64,000 nt of DNA from Sporolactobacillus spathodeae. GTDB taxonomy: Bacteria; Bacillota; Bacilli; Bacillales; Sporolactobacillaceae. A program made the translations under genes and the position numbers. The stretch lies in the NCBI RefSeq assembly GCF_016908935.1, contig NZ_JAFBEV010000007.1, positions 60,920 to 124,919 on the forward strand, read 5' to 3'. Of the stretch, positions 43,793 to 52,644 are shown in pieces (position 1 is the first letter of the stretch; each line of letters starts with the position of its first letter). The notes under the pieces were generated by a model that was not told the origin of the DNA, did not search any database, and saw nothing but the letters and a program-made list of their open reading frames with translations.

Positions 43793-44534
43793 AACCATTG
43801 ACCTTTTATTGAATCATCGTTCCATTCGCAGTTTCACCGATCAAAAGTTGACCGAAGAACAGGTTGATACACTCGTTCAGGCGGCGCAACACGCATCGAC
43901 GAGCAACTTTTTTCAACAATACACCATTATCGATGTGACCAACCCCGAAAAAAAGAAAAGACTAGCGGAAATCGGCAACCAGGCTTATATCGCCGAGGCG
44001 GCGCGCCTTTTCATTATGGTCGCGGATATGCAACGCAATGCGACTATTGCCAGAGAAAAGGGGCAACCGGACACCGTCTACCGATCAGCCGACTTTTTTC
44101 TTCGCGCCTTTAGTGACACGGTGATCGCCGCGCAAAATATTGTCGTTGCTGCGGAAAGCATGGGCCTTGGCGCGGTTTACCTTGGCAGCGTCCTGAACGA
44201 CGCCCAGGCTGTGATTGACTTGCTGCGTCTGCCGGAGCTGACCTTCCCGGTTTTCGGCCTTGCCATTGGCTATCGAAATCAATCGCCGCAGCTTAAACCA
44301 CGGCTACCGAAAGAAGCCGTGTATCATCAAAACAGCTATCAGCCGATCGAAGATCCGCTTGATGCGCTCCAGGCTTACGACAAGACGGTGAATCAATACT
44401 ATGATCTACGCGATGCGAACCGCCGTGTCGATACATTTACGAACCAAATTGCCAAGGCAGCGTCTTCTGTTCAGTCCGAAAACCGCAAGCAGATGCTGAA
44501 CACGTTGAAACAACAAGGATTCCTTCAATACTGA
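43782..44534 (+). CDS. NADPH-dependent FMN nitroreductase (NfsA-type)
   Basis: Flavin oxidoreductase of 250 residues. The N-terminal LLLNHRSIRSFTDQKLTEEQ binds FMN phosphate, followed by AQHASTSNFFQQY, AAESMGLGAVYLGSVLND, and the late PVFGLAIGYRN and KPRLPKEAVYH of the NfsA/Frp group. The start ATG 43782 has AGGAGGGG 7 nt upstream and overlaps the esterase gene. The two genes form a translationally coupled pair. Confidence 0.92.
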   Translation: MTNKTIDLLLNHRSIRSFTDQKLTEEQVDTLVQAAQHASTSNFFQQYTIIDVTNPEKKKRLAEIGNQAYIAEAARLFIMVADMQRNATIAREKGQPDTVYRSADFFLRAFSDTVIAAQNIVVAAESMGLGAVYLGSVLNDAQAVIDLLRLPELTFPVFGLAIGYRNQSPQLKPRLPKEAVYHQNSYQPIEDPLDALQAYDKTVNQYYDLRDANRRVDTFTNQIAKAASSVQSENRKQMLNTLKQQGFLQY

Positions 44535-44568
44535 AAAACAAGGTCTTTACCGGACGTTAATGAGAAAA

Positions 44569-44728
44569 ATGAGGCTTTGCCAAGTTTTTTTATAACAATT
44601 TCGCTCCGACTGCTCGCTTGCCGCGGGCGCCGCGCGTCTCCTCAAACAAACTGGAATCTGCGGGGTCTCACCTGGCTCGCTTTTCCCGCAAGGCGCCAGC
44701 GCACCTGCGCTGCATTTTTTATACTTTT
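44569..44728 (+). repeat. Family A repeat, full-length variant
   Basis: Hairpin AGGCTTTGCCAAG is degenerate. The core CTCGCTTGCCGCGGGCGCCG is followed by GCGCGTCTCCTCAAACAAAC and the arm TGGCTCGCTTTTCCCGC. The 3' hairpin is the AAGGCGCCAGCGCACC variant. It lies between two convergent genes. Confidence 0.8.
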
Positions 44729-44910
44729 GACCTGGGCAAATCCTTTTTTGTAACAATCCGCTTCAACTAACGCATTTTATTCGTTGATGATTCTGGCTAA
44801 GAAAAATGGGTCACAGCCAGGCCTTTTGCAAAAATTGTGCTCTGACACTCGCTTGTCGCGAATGCCAGAGTGCCTTCGTTGGATTTTTCGCCAAAAGATA
44901 TATGCTTTAC
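44729..44910 (+). repeat. Two family A fragments in tandem
   Basis: At 44729-44775 CCTGGGCAAATCCTTTTTTG is followed by TAACAATCCGCTTC. At 44802-44910 AAAAATGGGTCACAGCCAGG leads to CCTTTTGCAAAAATTGTGCT, ACTCGCTTGTCGCG and a shortened tail. The last fragment ends at the terminator of the amidotransferase gene. Confidence 0.6.
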
Positions 44911-44915
44911 TGAAT

Positions 44916-44950
44916 AAAAAGAATCGGATCGATTGACCCGATTCTTTTTA
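44916..44950 (-). terminator. Terminator of the amidotransferase gene, overlapping its stop codon
   Basis: AAAAAGAATCGG pairs with CCGATTCTTTTT. On the minus strand the stem starts inside the TAA stop codon of the upstream gene. Confidence 0.8.
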
Positions 44951-45625
44951 TTTTTTATTGCTGCGCCGCAACCAATTGAGCAATTGAAAGAGCGTCTGTT
45001 GATTTTCTTCAGGCATTGGGAATTTTGCAATCTCTTCTGCTGTCTGCACATAAGGCGATGCATCAATATAGTCACGATCATGCTCAAGGAGCGATGCGAC
45101 ACTGTCCGTCTTTGCTTCCATATGGAATTGGAGACCAACTGCCTGACACTTGTAGACAAACCCTTGATTCGCACAGGCGTCGCTTTCAAATAAGCGAACA
45201 GCGCCTTCGGGTACACCGAACGTTTCGCCATGCCAATGCAGCGGCGTCAAAGTTTCCGGAAGGAACGGAAGCAGCGTCGCTGTACGCCGAATGGGAAACC
45301 AGCCAACTTCCTTCTTACCAACACCTACTGTCGCGCCGAGTGTTTTGGCAATCTGCTGCGCGCCCAAGCATACACCGAATACCGGAACATTAGCCGTCAA
45401 CGCCTCAGCGATGCAGCGGCGTTCTTCCGTAATCCATGCGGGCCCCTGATCATTCACACTCATCGGGCCACCAAGAATCACAAGAAATTCAAGGGTATCG
45501 CCAGGCGGCACTGCATCATTTTCAAAAAGTTTATGTATCACCAATTGGTCTTGATGACTGGCCGCCCAATCACTGATCGCCGCCGGTCCTTCACAGGCGA
45601 CATGCTGAAACACATCGATTCTCAT
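44948..45625 (-). CDS. Class I glutamine amidotransferase-like protein (YfeJ/GMP synthase-type)
   Basis: Stand-alone GATase1 domain of 225 residues. The nucleophile Cys86 is in FGVCLGAQ, and His in GLQFHMEA completes the triad; ILGGPMSVND is the oxyanion loop. Such proteins resemble the GATase half of GMP synthase but act alone, with unknown acceptor. The start is ATG 45625 (MRIDVFQHV) with a G-rich SD; a frame extension to 45667 is possible but less likely. Confidence 0.88.
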   Translation of the reverse strand: MRIDVFQHVACEGPAAISDWAASHQDQLVIHKLFENDAVPPGDTLEFLVILGGPMSVNDQGPAWITEERRCIAEALTANVPVFGVCLGAQQIAKTLGATVGVGKKEVGWFPIRRTATLLPFLPETLTPLHWHGETFGVPEGAVRLFESDACANQGFVYKCQAVGLQFHMEAKTDSVASLLEHDRDYIDASPYVQTAEEIAKFPMPEENQQTLFQLLNWLRRSNKK

Positions 45626-45820
45626 TTCGCCATCCCCATCCTGCTCATTTACAGTGAATCTTATCATTGTTTCTTTGTGGCGACAATCGATTCTGTAAAA
45701 ACGTATGAAAGTTCATTGACAGGTGCACGAACATCCGTTTATTTTAAACGTGTGGAGCAAAAGGCGTAACAAAGCGTCTCGTTTTCCACGACTGACCATT
45801 ATACTGCTTTGTATCATTTC

Positions 45821-45848
45821 TTGCCTGACTATTCCGAAGCTATATAAT
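45821..45848 (+). promoter_or_regulatory. Promoter of the pentapeptide-repeat gene
   Basis: TTGCCT (45821-45826), 16-nt spacer, TATAAT (45843-45848), about 65 nt before the start codon. Confidence 0.6.
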
Positions 45849-45912
45849 AAACCGCAACCAAACAAACGGTAATGAACATTGCATGATAAGCTGATTATAA
45901 GGAGACCGACAG

Positions 45913-46533
45913 ATGGCCGACACTGTGCTGATTGAAGATCAAACTGTATTTATTGAGTCGCTTGAAGCTGATATGCATTTGAAAAATTGCCGGATTGACA
46001 GCCGCGGATTCAGAAAACTTCTGACCGACGTCACTTTTACCAATTGTGATTTCCTGATTCGCGATTTTTCGCGAACCGAATGGCTGGATTGCGTTTTCTC
46101 TAATTGTGATTTCTCTAATTTTTCTTTTGCGCATGCCGTTTTATACCGTGATCAATGGACAACATGCAAGATGGTCGGCACAGATTTCAGCCAAACGTCC
46201 AGCAAAGATTCACGTTTTAAGGATTGCCTGATGACGTATGCATCATTTCCAGACGCAACGCTGACCAACATCAATTTTGAGTCCTGTCAGTTGAATGAGA
46301 GTTTTTTCCAGCATGTCCAGCTCAAGAATGTCGTTTTTAAGCAGTCCCACCTTGAGCAAGCGGATTTCAGTGAAACACTGCTGAAAGGGGTGGACTGGTC
46401 AAGCTGCACGATTGATGGCATCCGGATCGATATGCCGCTTGCCGTTGGCTTAAAAATAGACGCTTTCCAAGCGGCACCACTTGTCGCCTCATTGGGTATT
46501 GAAATAACTGGTGAAGGCACTGGGTGTATTTAA
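45913..46533 (+). CDS. Pentapeptide-repeat protein
   Basis: Protein of 206 residues built from degenerate A(D/N)Lxx-type repeats between about residues 20 and 175, for example FTNCDFLIRDFS, FSNCDFSNFSFAHA, GTDFSQTSS and QADFSETLLKG. These fold as a right-handed beta-helix. Phe and Cys are often at the central position. Qnr-like proteins of this fold protect DNA gyrase from quinolones, but no Qnr loops were seen, so the role is open. The start ATG 45913 follows AAGGAGA by about 5 nt. Confidence 0.85.
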   Translation: MADTVLIEDQTVFIESLEADMHLKNCRIDSRGFRKLLTDVTFTNCDFLIRDFSRTEWLDCVFSNCDFSNFSFAHAVLYRDQWTTCKMVGTDFSQTSSKDSRFKDCLMTYASFPDATLTNINFESCQLNESFFQHVQLKNVVFKQSHLEQADFSETLLKGVDWSSCTIDGIRIDMPLAVGLKIDAFQAAPLVASLGIEITGEGTGCI

Positions 46534-46619
46534 CAGTTGTTGAAACGACCGCCGCGTGTTTCCACAAGTGAATCCTGTTTTAGTCCATTCTGAAATAAAA
46601 AAGCCAAAATTGACGCAAC

Positions 46620-46650
46620 AATCGCCTATCCGTTCACTGGATAGGCGATT
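46620..46650. terminator. Hairpin between convergent genes
   Basis: AATCGCCTATCC and GGATAGGCGATT form a perfect 12-bp stem. No long T-tract is present, so its strength is uncertain. Confidence 0.55.
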
Positions 46651-46660
46651 AAAACCGCTC

Positions 46661-47557
46661 TTACCTTCTCACTCGAAAAGAATGATGGCTGATGCGGAAC
46701 CGATGCCGCGGGAGTCCACGCATAAACGTCATCGACTGCTGCATCGCATTTTTTGTATTAAAGGCTGTGCCGCCGTTCGAAAGATTAGACGGGACAAGCA
46801 GCAGACGGCTTGCCGAGCTAGCAACCGCCAGTGGATGAATTCTGTTCGCTGCAGCAGTCACAGAAGTACTATTGGCCGATACATTCGTGTACTGAACCGT
46901 CCCTGTATTCGCCAACGGATACAAATTGCCACTTCCGTCTGACGGATCTTCGCTAATCCATTCAGCAGAAGTACCCATACCCTGCACATACGCTGTATCA
47001 ACACTTACAGTCACCGTTTTCGTGATTCTCTGCCGCTTTGGTGTTGTAATAGAAAAATGCAGCGCCCATGTACCCTCGTTATTCTGCGAAATACTTGTAC
47101 TTATCCGCGAACCGACTGGAACAGTACCAATATTCTGGGCAGTAGCCGGTAGTTTTTCCCAAAAAAGTGCAACTACCTCTTGTTTACCGGACATCTCTTC
47201 AATCGTGCCAAGTTGCAGCAAATCCGATGAACTGTAACCGCCTAAACCTATCCACTGAGCGCCAAGCGCCCCAGAAGTCCCGTAAGCGATCGGAACCGTC
47301 CAGCTGCCCGACACGAGATGGTAAGGTGATGAATGATCAGCTGCCGTAACGGTATATCCGGCCCAATTGGTTGACTTTTCGGTTCCGGCTGGCAATTGAA
47401 TCCGATTGGAAACCGCGCGTATATTTCGCCGTACGGTATATCTGTATACAACCTTATGAGCTGTTTTTGCTTGAACAGGCGAACTGCCGCTCGGAAAAAA
47501 TGGAGCAATCACTAGCGCAGTAATGACCAGTAAAAGCGGATATCCTCTTTTGACCAT
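46661..47557 (-). CDS. Secreted G1-family (eqolisin-like) glutamic peptidase
   Basis: Putative acid protease of 298 residues. The signal peptide covers about residues 1-30 (LLLVITALVIAPFFP, cleavage near VQA). The mature part has the G1 landmarks in order: STNWAGY, GAQWIGLGGYSSS (cf. WVGIDG), catalytic Gln115 in LLQLG and catalytic Glu199 in SAEWISED. The C-terminal end is very basic. The start is ATG 47557 with GAAGGA 6-7 nt upstream. G1 enzymes are best known from fungi and act at very low pH; this suits an acid-producing bacterium. Confidence 0.85.
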   Translation of the reverse strand: MVKRGYPLLLVITALVIAPFFPSGSSPVQAKTAHKVVYRYTVRRNIRAVSNRIQLPAGTEKSTNWAGYTVTAADHSSPYHLVSGSWTVPIAYGTSGALGAQWIGLGGYSSSDLLQLGTIEEMSGKQEVVALFWEKLPATAQNIGTVPVGSRISTSISQNNEGTWALHFSITTPKRQRITKTVTVSVDTAYVQGMGTSAEWISEDPSDGSGNLYPLANTGTVQYTNVSANSTSVTAAANRIHPLAVASSASRLLLVPSNLSNGGTAFNTKNAMQQSMTFMRGLPRHRFRISHHSFRVRR

Positions 47558-47679
47558 TTTCAATCCTTCTTTCTGGGATGACTTAACAAATTACCATCGT
47601 TCCCTCCTGATTATTATCGATCAGTTATTATCAATCCTAAAGACTCGTTACGCGAAAAACGACCCATTTCTTATTTACA

Positions 47680-47755
47680 TCAAATGCATTCCGGTCGCTC
47701 GCTTGCCGCAGAGATTCTGGATCTTGGCCACATTTTAGCACACAATCATAGTTAT
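47680..47755 (+). repeat. Family A fragment
   Basis: GCATTCCGGTCGCTCGCTTG followed by CCGCAGAGATTC and a degenerate tail with ATTTTAGCACACAATCATA. Both the 5' hairpin and the middle are missing. Confidence 0.5.
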
Positions 47756-47847
47756 TCTGAACGTATGAAAATTTTTTCACTATTACATTAGCTGCCTTAT
47801 CTAAAAAAAGATAGAATTTGAGATTCTTGTTAGATAAAGATCTAAGT

Positions 47848-48030
47848 AAAACTTGGCTAAGCCAAGTCCCTTTTTTAACAATTGCGCTTGGGCTGCTCGC
47901 TTGCCGCGGGCGCCGCGCGTCTCCTCAAACAGGCTGGAATCTGCAGGGTCTCACTTGGCTCGCTTTTTCCGCAAGGCGCCAGAGCACCTGCGCTGCATTC
48001 TTCGACAAAAATCATAGGCTTTCTTAAAAA
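47848..48030 (+). repeat. Family A repeat, full-length variant
   Basis: Hairpin ACTTGGCTAAGCCAAGT, long T-run, core GCTCGCTTGCCGCGGGCGCC, GCGCGTCTCCTCAAACAGGC, arm TTGGCTCGC and the 3' variant AAGGCGCCAGAGCACC. The tail abuts the lysC terminator. Confidence 0.88.
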
Positions 48031-48032
48031 AA

Positions 48033-48055
48033 AAAAGCTTCGTTCGGGAGCTTTT
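48033..48055 (-). terminator. lysC terminator
   Basis: AAAAGCT pairs with AGCTTTT; on the minus strand a run of T follows (plus-strand A-run 48026-48036). Confidence 0.65.
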
Positions 48056-48092
48056 CATTTGCCTTGAATTTTATAAATCTTTGAAACGCAGC

Positions 48093-49445
48093 TTATTGTG
48101 CAAAAAATTCTTCATATAACGCCTGTACGGCTTTTTCCTCGACATTTTCCCGGACACCAAACATCATGCTCGTCTCCGAGGAGCCTTGATTGATCATTTC
48201 GATATTAATACCAGCCTTTGCAAGAGCTGTTGAAGCTCTAGCCGCGGTCCCGACTTCTTGACGCATCCCTTCGCCAACAAGCATGATCAGCGCCTGATCA
48301 TGCTCCACATGAATTTCATCTGCATGCAGTTCTTCTTTAATCCGCCGGACAATCGTGGCTTCAATTTCGTCATTCATTTGATCCTGGCGAACAATGACGG
48401 TAAGGTCATCAATACCTGATGGCACATGTTCAAAAGACAAGCCGTAGTCTTCCAATATCAATAAGATTTTCCTACCAAACCCGACTTCCCGATTCATCAA
48501 GTATTTGCCGACATAAATACTGCAAAAACCATCGTCGCTGGCAATCCCAACAAGCGGTCCATTCGTGTTCTTGCGCGCGCTGACAATTCGCGTTCCTGGG
48601 GCCTCTGGATTGTTGGTATTCTTGACGTTGACCGGTATTCCTGCTCGAAAGGCTGGAATCAACGCTTCATCATGAAAAACAGAGAAGCCGCCATAAGACA
48701 ATTCGCGCATTTCCCGATAAGTCAGCTCACGTATTTCTTTTGGATTCTTGACAATATGCGGATTGACCGTGTAAACGGCATCGACGTCGGTAAAGTTCTC
48801 ATAAAGATCGGCTTTGACCGCATTCGCAAGGATTGAACCGGTGATATCGGAACCACTGCGCGAGAATGTAACCACTTCGCCCGCTTTATTGATACCGAAA
48901 AAGCCAGGAAAAACGATGATGCCCGCATGATTTTTCAGATTGCTTAGCTGTTCATAGGCCTCAGGAAGCGCTTGGGCATTGCCCGGATCGCTGCTGACAA
49001 GCAAGCCCGCCTCTTGCGGTGATACATAACTCGCCTCCATGCCTTTATGTTGAAAGACCGCTGCGATCAGTTTCGCGTTATTGTCCTCGCCGCTCGCCTT
49101 GAGCGCTTCCGTGAAAGCCACCGGATTCGATTGATCGCCCTTAAGTAGCGTATTTAGATCATCCGTAATTCGAGCGATAATTGTATAGGAAAGCTTGAGT
49201 TCCTCAGCAATACGTTGATAACGCTCAATGATCGCGTCCACAAGCTTACTTGTGTCTTCTCCATGCAGCGCGCGCTCGGCGCAGCTGATCAGCATATCTG
49301 TAACTTTCAAATCATCGGCAAACCGCTTACCGGGAGCCGATACAATGACGATTCTTCGTTCTGAATCAGAAGCAACAATATGGCAGACTTTCTCAACCTG
49401 CGTGCCGGAAGCGAGCGAGCTTCCGCCGAACTTAACAACTTTCAT
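48093..49445 (-). CDS. lysC: Aspartokinase (monofunctional, lysine-sensitive type III)
   Basis: First enzyme of the aspartate pathway, making aspartyl phosphate. The 450-residue chain has VVKFGGSSLASG at the N-terminus, the FSRSGSDITGSILANAV block and two ACT domains near the C-terminus. The long single-chain form resembles B. subtilis YclM and E. coli LysC. The start is ATG 49445, 8 nt from AGGGG. No lysine riboswitch was recognised upstream, so control is probably by feedback on the ACT domains. Confidence 0.93.
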   Translation of the reverse strand: MKVVKFGGSSLASGTQVEKVCHIVASDSERRIVIVSAPGKRFADDLKVTDMLISCAERALHGEDTSKLVDAIIERYQRIAEELKLSYTIIARITDDLNTLLKGDQSNPVAFTEALKASGEDNNAKLIAAVFQHKGMEASYVSPQEAGLLVSSDPGNAQALPEAYEQLSNLKNHAGIIVFPGFFGINKAGEVVTFSRSGSDITGSILANAVKADLYENFTDVDAVYTVNPHIVKNPKEIRELTYREMRELSYGGFSVFHDEALIPAFRAGIPVNVKNTNNPEAPGTRIVSARKNTNGPLVGIASDDGFCSIYVGKYLMNREVGFGRKILLILEDYGLSFEHVPSGIDDLTVIVRQDQMNDEIEATIVRRIKEELHADEIHVEHDQALIMLVGEGMRQEVGTAARASTALAKAGINIEMINQGSSETSMMFGVRENVEEKAVQALYEEFFAQ

Positions 49446-49609
49446 CCCCACAACCCCTACTTTTTTGCGAATGTATCACTAGTATCACTCATTTCATACC
49501 AATAATCAAAACTATTTTGCAATTTTGACGGTTTTTTTCTTTAAATTTCAAAGATTTGTAACGCCCGCTCTTCTCACTTTTCTGGTGAATGATGCCCCGT
49601 TTATGAAAA

Positions 49610-49639
49610 GCGCTCCTGTCACTAAGTGGACAGAAGCGC
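49610..49639 (-). terminator. Terminator after queC
   Basis: On the minus strand GCGCTTCTGTC pairs with GACAGGAGCGC, followed by TTTTC. It closes the queuosine operon. Confidence 0.75.
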
Positions 49640-49721
49640 GTTATCTCATTTTATTATTGGGGTTATCAATCTCCAGCCTACGGATGGCCGATTAAATCTA
49701 CTATTACCAAAAAGCCTTTTA

Positions 49722-50411
49722 TCAGTTCCATTCAATGGGAATCGCATAGTGAATCGGATCTTTTCTGCCAGCTTCCTTAAAACCTTTAATACGAAGTCGG
49801 CAACTATCACAGGTTCCACATGCTTGCTCATCGCCGTTATAGCAGGACGTCGTCAATTCATAGGGTACCTTTAATTGAGTGCCCAATTGAATTGTTTCCG
49901 CTTTGCTTAGTTGCATCAATGGCGTTTCAATAGTCAGACGATGATCGCTGACACCCGCACGCGTTGCCCGATTGATTGTCTCCGTCATGCTACGGATGAA
50001 TTCGGGGCGACAGTCGGGATAACCACTATAATCCACTGCTGAAACGCCAGTAAAGATCACCGAGGCACCGATTGTTTCAGCGAAAGCCGTAGCTAAGGAG
50101 AGAAAAATTAAATTACGTGCGGGTACATAAGTCACTGGGATGCCCGGATTCTCTTCATTTTGCGGCACATCAATTGCTCGATCGGTCAATGCGCTTCCGC
50201 CAATCTGTTGAAAGAAGTCAAGCGAGACAATCCGGTGTTCCACCGCGTCAAAGAAGGCGGCGATTTTGCGCGCCTGCTCCACTTCACGAGCATGCCGTTG
50301 CCCGTAATCAAAAGTGATCGGGTATAGTTCATAACCCTGGTAACGAGCAATGCCCATACAGGTTGCACTGTCCAACCCACCGCTTAATACCACGACTGCT
50401 TTTCTGCCCAA
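49722..50411 (-). CDS. queC: 7-cyano-7-deazaguanine synthase
   Basis: Makes preQ0 from 7-carboxy-7-deazaguanine. The 229-residue protein has the PP-loop SGGLDS at 10-15 and the zinc-binding C-terminal cluster CYNGDEQACGTCDSC. The start is TTG 50411; AGGAG lies upstream. It is the last gene of the operon with queF and the precursor transporter. QueD, QueE and FolE are not in the window. Confidence 0.95.
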   Translation of the reverse strand: MGRKAVVVLSGGLDSATCMGIARYQGYELYPITFDYGQRHAREVEQARKIAAFFDAVEHRIVSLDFFQQIGGSALTDRAIDVPQNEENPGIPVTYVPARNLIFLSLATAFAETIGASVIFTGVSAVDYSGYPDCRPEFIRSMTETINRATRAGVSDHRLTIETPLMQLSKAETIQLGTQLKVPYELTTSCYNGDEQACGTCDSCRLRIKGFKEAGRKDPIHYAIPIEWN

Positions 50412-50451
50412 CGTTCCTGCATCTCCTTTTTCAGGTGCTCCTACTTATCAA

Positions 50452-50940
50452 TCAGCGATTGTCTATTTTCTCCGGATACAAATCATGATGGCTGAGCCGT
50501 TCAAAAGCAACCTGTTCCCAACGTGTGCCCGGCTTTCCATAATTCACATACGGATCGATGCTGATGCCGCCGCGAGGCAGGAATTTTCCCCAAACCTCAA
50601 GATATTTTGGATCCATTAACTGGATTAGATCATCGGCGATTTTATTGATGCAATCCTCATGAAAATCACCGTGGTTACGAAAACTGAAAAAATAGAGTTT
50701 GAGCGATTTGCTCTCGACCATCCGTTGGGCAGGTACATAGCTGATATAAAGCGATGCATAATCCGGTTGATGGGTAATGGGGCAAAGGCTTGTAAATTCA
50801 GGGTAATTGAATTTCACAAAATAATCGCGATCTGGATGTGCATTCTCAAACGTCTCGAGTAAACTCGGATCATAGTCGAAAATAGAAGCAGCCTTGTTAT
50901 TGCCAAGCGACTGTAAATGATCCTTTTGACGATCCGTCAT
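50452..50940 (-). CDS. queF: NADPH-dependent 7-cyano-7-deazaguanine reductase
   Basis: Reduces preQ0 to preQ1. The short (type I) form of 162 residues has Cys53 in [12 protein letters not shown] (thioimide-forming) with Asp60, and the QueF motif [16 protein letters not shown]. The start ATG 50940 overlaps the stop codon of the transporter gene by four bases. Confidence 0.96.
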   Translation of the reverse strand: MTDRQKDHLQSLGNNKAASIFDYDPSLLETFENAHPDRDYFVKFNYPEFTSLCPITHQPDYASLYISYVPAQRMVESKSLKLYFFSFRNHGDFHEDCINKIADDLIQLMDPKYLEVWGKFLPRGGISIDPYVNYGKPGTRWEQVAFERLSHHDLYPEKIDNR

Positions 50941-51623
50941 CCCGCGTTCTCTCCTTCCAATTGACTTTCTCCTTGCAGCACGCCTGTTTTTCTGCCGCGG
51001 ATCCAGTGCACGATAAGGTAGATAAACGGCACGCCGATAACAGCATAGGAAAATTTCAGGACATATTCTGTCCCAATCGTTGCTAAAATTGCTGGTATGG
51101 GTAAGATACCGGCGAAACCAACAAACATAAAGACCGTCGAATCGGCCAATTGGCTAATCGCCGTGCTTAGCAAACTACGCAGCCAGAGCATTTTCCCATG
51201 CGTCCGCCGCTTCAAGCCAGTGAAAAGAGCAATATCCAGTGTTTGCGAAAGGCTGTAGCCACACAAAGAGGCCAGCACCGTACGCGGCATGGCGCCGAGT
51301 ATTGTTGCAAATGCTGGTTCATTTTTCCAAAACGGCGCTGCTGGCAAATGTATCGCTGCCTGTAACAGGAGGATAAAGAGCACATTGGCAAAGAGACCGA
51401 TCCAGACGATTCGTTGGGCAACCGGCTTGCCCCAACATTCTGTGATACTGTCCAAGACAAGAAAAGTGAGTGGATAGATGATAATGCCAGAGGTCATGAA
51501 GAAGCCGCCGACGGAGAAAAGTTTCGAAGCGACAAGATTCGCTGCGATCAAGCAGGTCGAAAAGACCATAGCAAGGATGAGTAGCTTAAAGGATACAGCT
51601 GTTCCGTGTTGCGAAGAATTCAT
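50937..51623 (-). CDS. Queuosine precursor transporter (YhhQ/VUT family)
   Basis: Membrane protein of 228 residues with about six helices, for uptake of preQ0 or preQ1. Typical pieces are [37 protein letters not shown], and [13 protein letters not shown]. The start ATG 51623 has GGGAG about 11 nt upstream within the riboswitch tail. It is the first gene of the queuosine operon. Confidence 0.92.
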   Translation of the reverse strand: MNSSQHGTAVSFKLLILAMVFSTCLIAANLVASKLFSVGGFFMTSGIIIYPLTFLVLDSITECWGKPVAQRIVWIGLFANVLFILLLQAAIHLPAAPFWKNEPAFATILGAMPRTVLASLCGYSLSQTLDIALFTGLKRRTHGKMLWLRSLLSTAISQLADSTVFMFVGFAGILPIPAILATIGTEYVLKFSYAVIGVPFIYLIVHWIRGRKTGVLQGESQLEGENAG

Positions 51624-51640
51624 AGGTTTTAACACTCCCG

Positions 51641-51683
51641 TAGTTTTTTTGGTAGGGCAGAGGAGGGTCTCGAACTCTGCCAA
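51641..51683 (-). promoter_or_regulatory. Probable preQ1-I riboswitch
   Basis: On the minus strand GGCAGAG (51681-51675) pairs with CTCTGCC (51662-51656). The loop begins TTCGAGACC, matching the preQ1-I pattern UUCnAG..ACC, and an A-rich tail AAAAAAACTA follows, running straight into the Shine-Dalgarno CGGGAG. The tail can form the pseudoknot that hides the ribosome-binding site. The location, 5' of a queuosine operon, is the expected one. The match is by eye. Confidence 0.7.
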
Positions 51684-51697
51684 GCCTGCAACTACTG

Positions 51698-51726
51698 AGT
51701 ATAACGGCTTTTCAGAAAGCCGGCAA
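51698..51726 (-). promoter_or_regulatory. Promoter of the queuosine operon
   Basis: On the minus strand TTGCCG (51726-51721), a 17-nt spacer and TATACT (51703-51698). Transcription would start about 8 nt before the aptamer. Confidence 0.7.
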
Positions 51727-51832
51727 GTGCAATACCAATAGAAAATTGTAACAGGTAATCCCCCGTGGAAATCAGATAAAAAAGAAAATCCTCGATCTCT
51801 TGCTTTGTGATCAGACGAAGCCCATCCAGGAA

Positions 51833-52480
51833 TCAGTCTGCTTGCAAGTAGATCTCAATTCGCTCTTTTCCTTTGCCAAGGTTTCTTCTTTTTAAATGAA
51901 TCGGTCCGATTTCCCCTGTGCGTCGAATGTGCGTCCCGCCGCACGGCACTTCAGCAAAGCCATCGATTTTCCAATATCTTCTTTGATTCACTTCATCGCT
52001 GAATGCGCTGATAATCGGCCTATCGTCTGCGATCATTTGATTGACCCGATTGCTCAATTCAGGGAAAATTTGGGCGATGCTCCCTTCCCAATAAAAATCG
52101 ATTCTTGCCTTATCTTCATTAATATTGGCGCCGATTTTCTCTGGATGTCCAAAAAATTGATAGACATTTTCGAGCACAAGTTCCGCCGCAAAATGAAGGC
52201 GCATTAAACGATAGCGTTTGGGCCAGTCGATAGTGACGATGACCGTGTCGCCAACTTGCAGTTGCTGACTCTCAGTCAGTTCATAGACAATTTCTTTTCC
52301 ATCTTTAGTGGCGGAAAGGATCGGATAGTCACCTATCGTTCCGGCATCCGATTCTTGTCCGCCGTTAAACGCATAGGCAATCGTCTGATCGAGCGTCACG
52401 AAGCGCCCAGAAACACTGGTGATAACTGCGTTTATTTCTTGCAAATAAGGATCCCGCCAAAAAATCTTTTGAACGGCCAT
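51833..52480 (-). CDS. Alanyl-tRNA editing protein (AlaX-like)
   Basis: Trans-editing hydrolase of 215 residues that should remove Ser or Gly from tRNA(Ala). It has the N-terminal barrel (TLDQTIAYAFNGGQESDAGT) and the C-terminal zinc region GFAEVPCGGTHIRRTGEIG with CxxxH intact. The other half of the zinc site, normally HxxxH, reads HFAAE (RLMRLHFAAELVL), so the second His is Glu. The start ATG 52480 has GGAGG upstream. Editing activity is likely but the altered ligand is notable. Confidence 0.85.
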   Translation of the reverse strand: MAVQKIFWRDPYLQEINAVITSVSGRFVTLDQTIAYAFNGGQESDAGTIGDYPILSATKDGKEIVYELTESQQLQVGDTVIVTIDWPKRYRLMRLHFAAELVLENVYQFFGHPEKIGANINEDKARIDFYWEGSIAQIFPELSNRVNQMIADDRPIISAFSDEVNQRRYWKIDGFAEVPCGGTHIRRTGEIGPIHLKRRNLGKGKERIEIYLQAD

Positions 52481-52644
52481 GCCTTTCAACCTCCACATAT
52501 GACTCGGTCTTGCAACTAGTATAATCAATTAACAAGCATTATTCTATAATTATTAATAATATTCTATCAATTCTAACTATCACTAAACATTTTTGCACGA
52601 AAATCCCATATTTTTCACTAAACGGCCGCTACAAGAGGATGAAA

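Noticed and set aside
47590..47635. Strong SD (AGGAGGG) followed by ATG-GTA-ATT-TGT-TAA upstream of the G1 peptidase gene
   Set aside because: A four-codon frame is too short to support as a leader peptide without other evidence.
49446..49721. Possible lysine riboswitch upstream of lysC
   Set aside because: No L-box elements were recognised; the interval holds only the queC terminator and an AT-rich leader.
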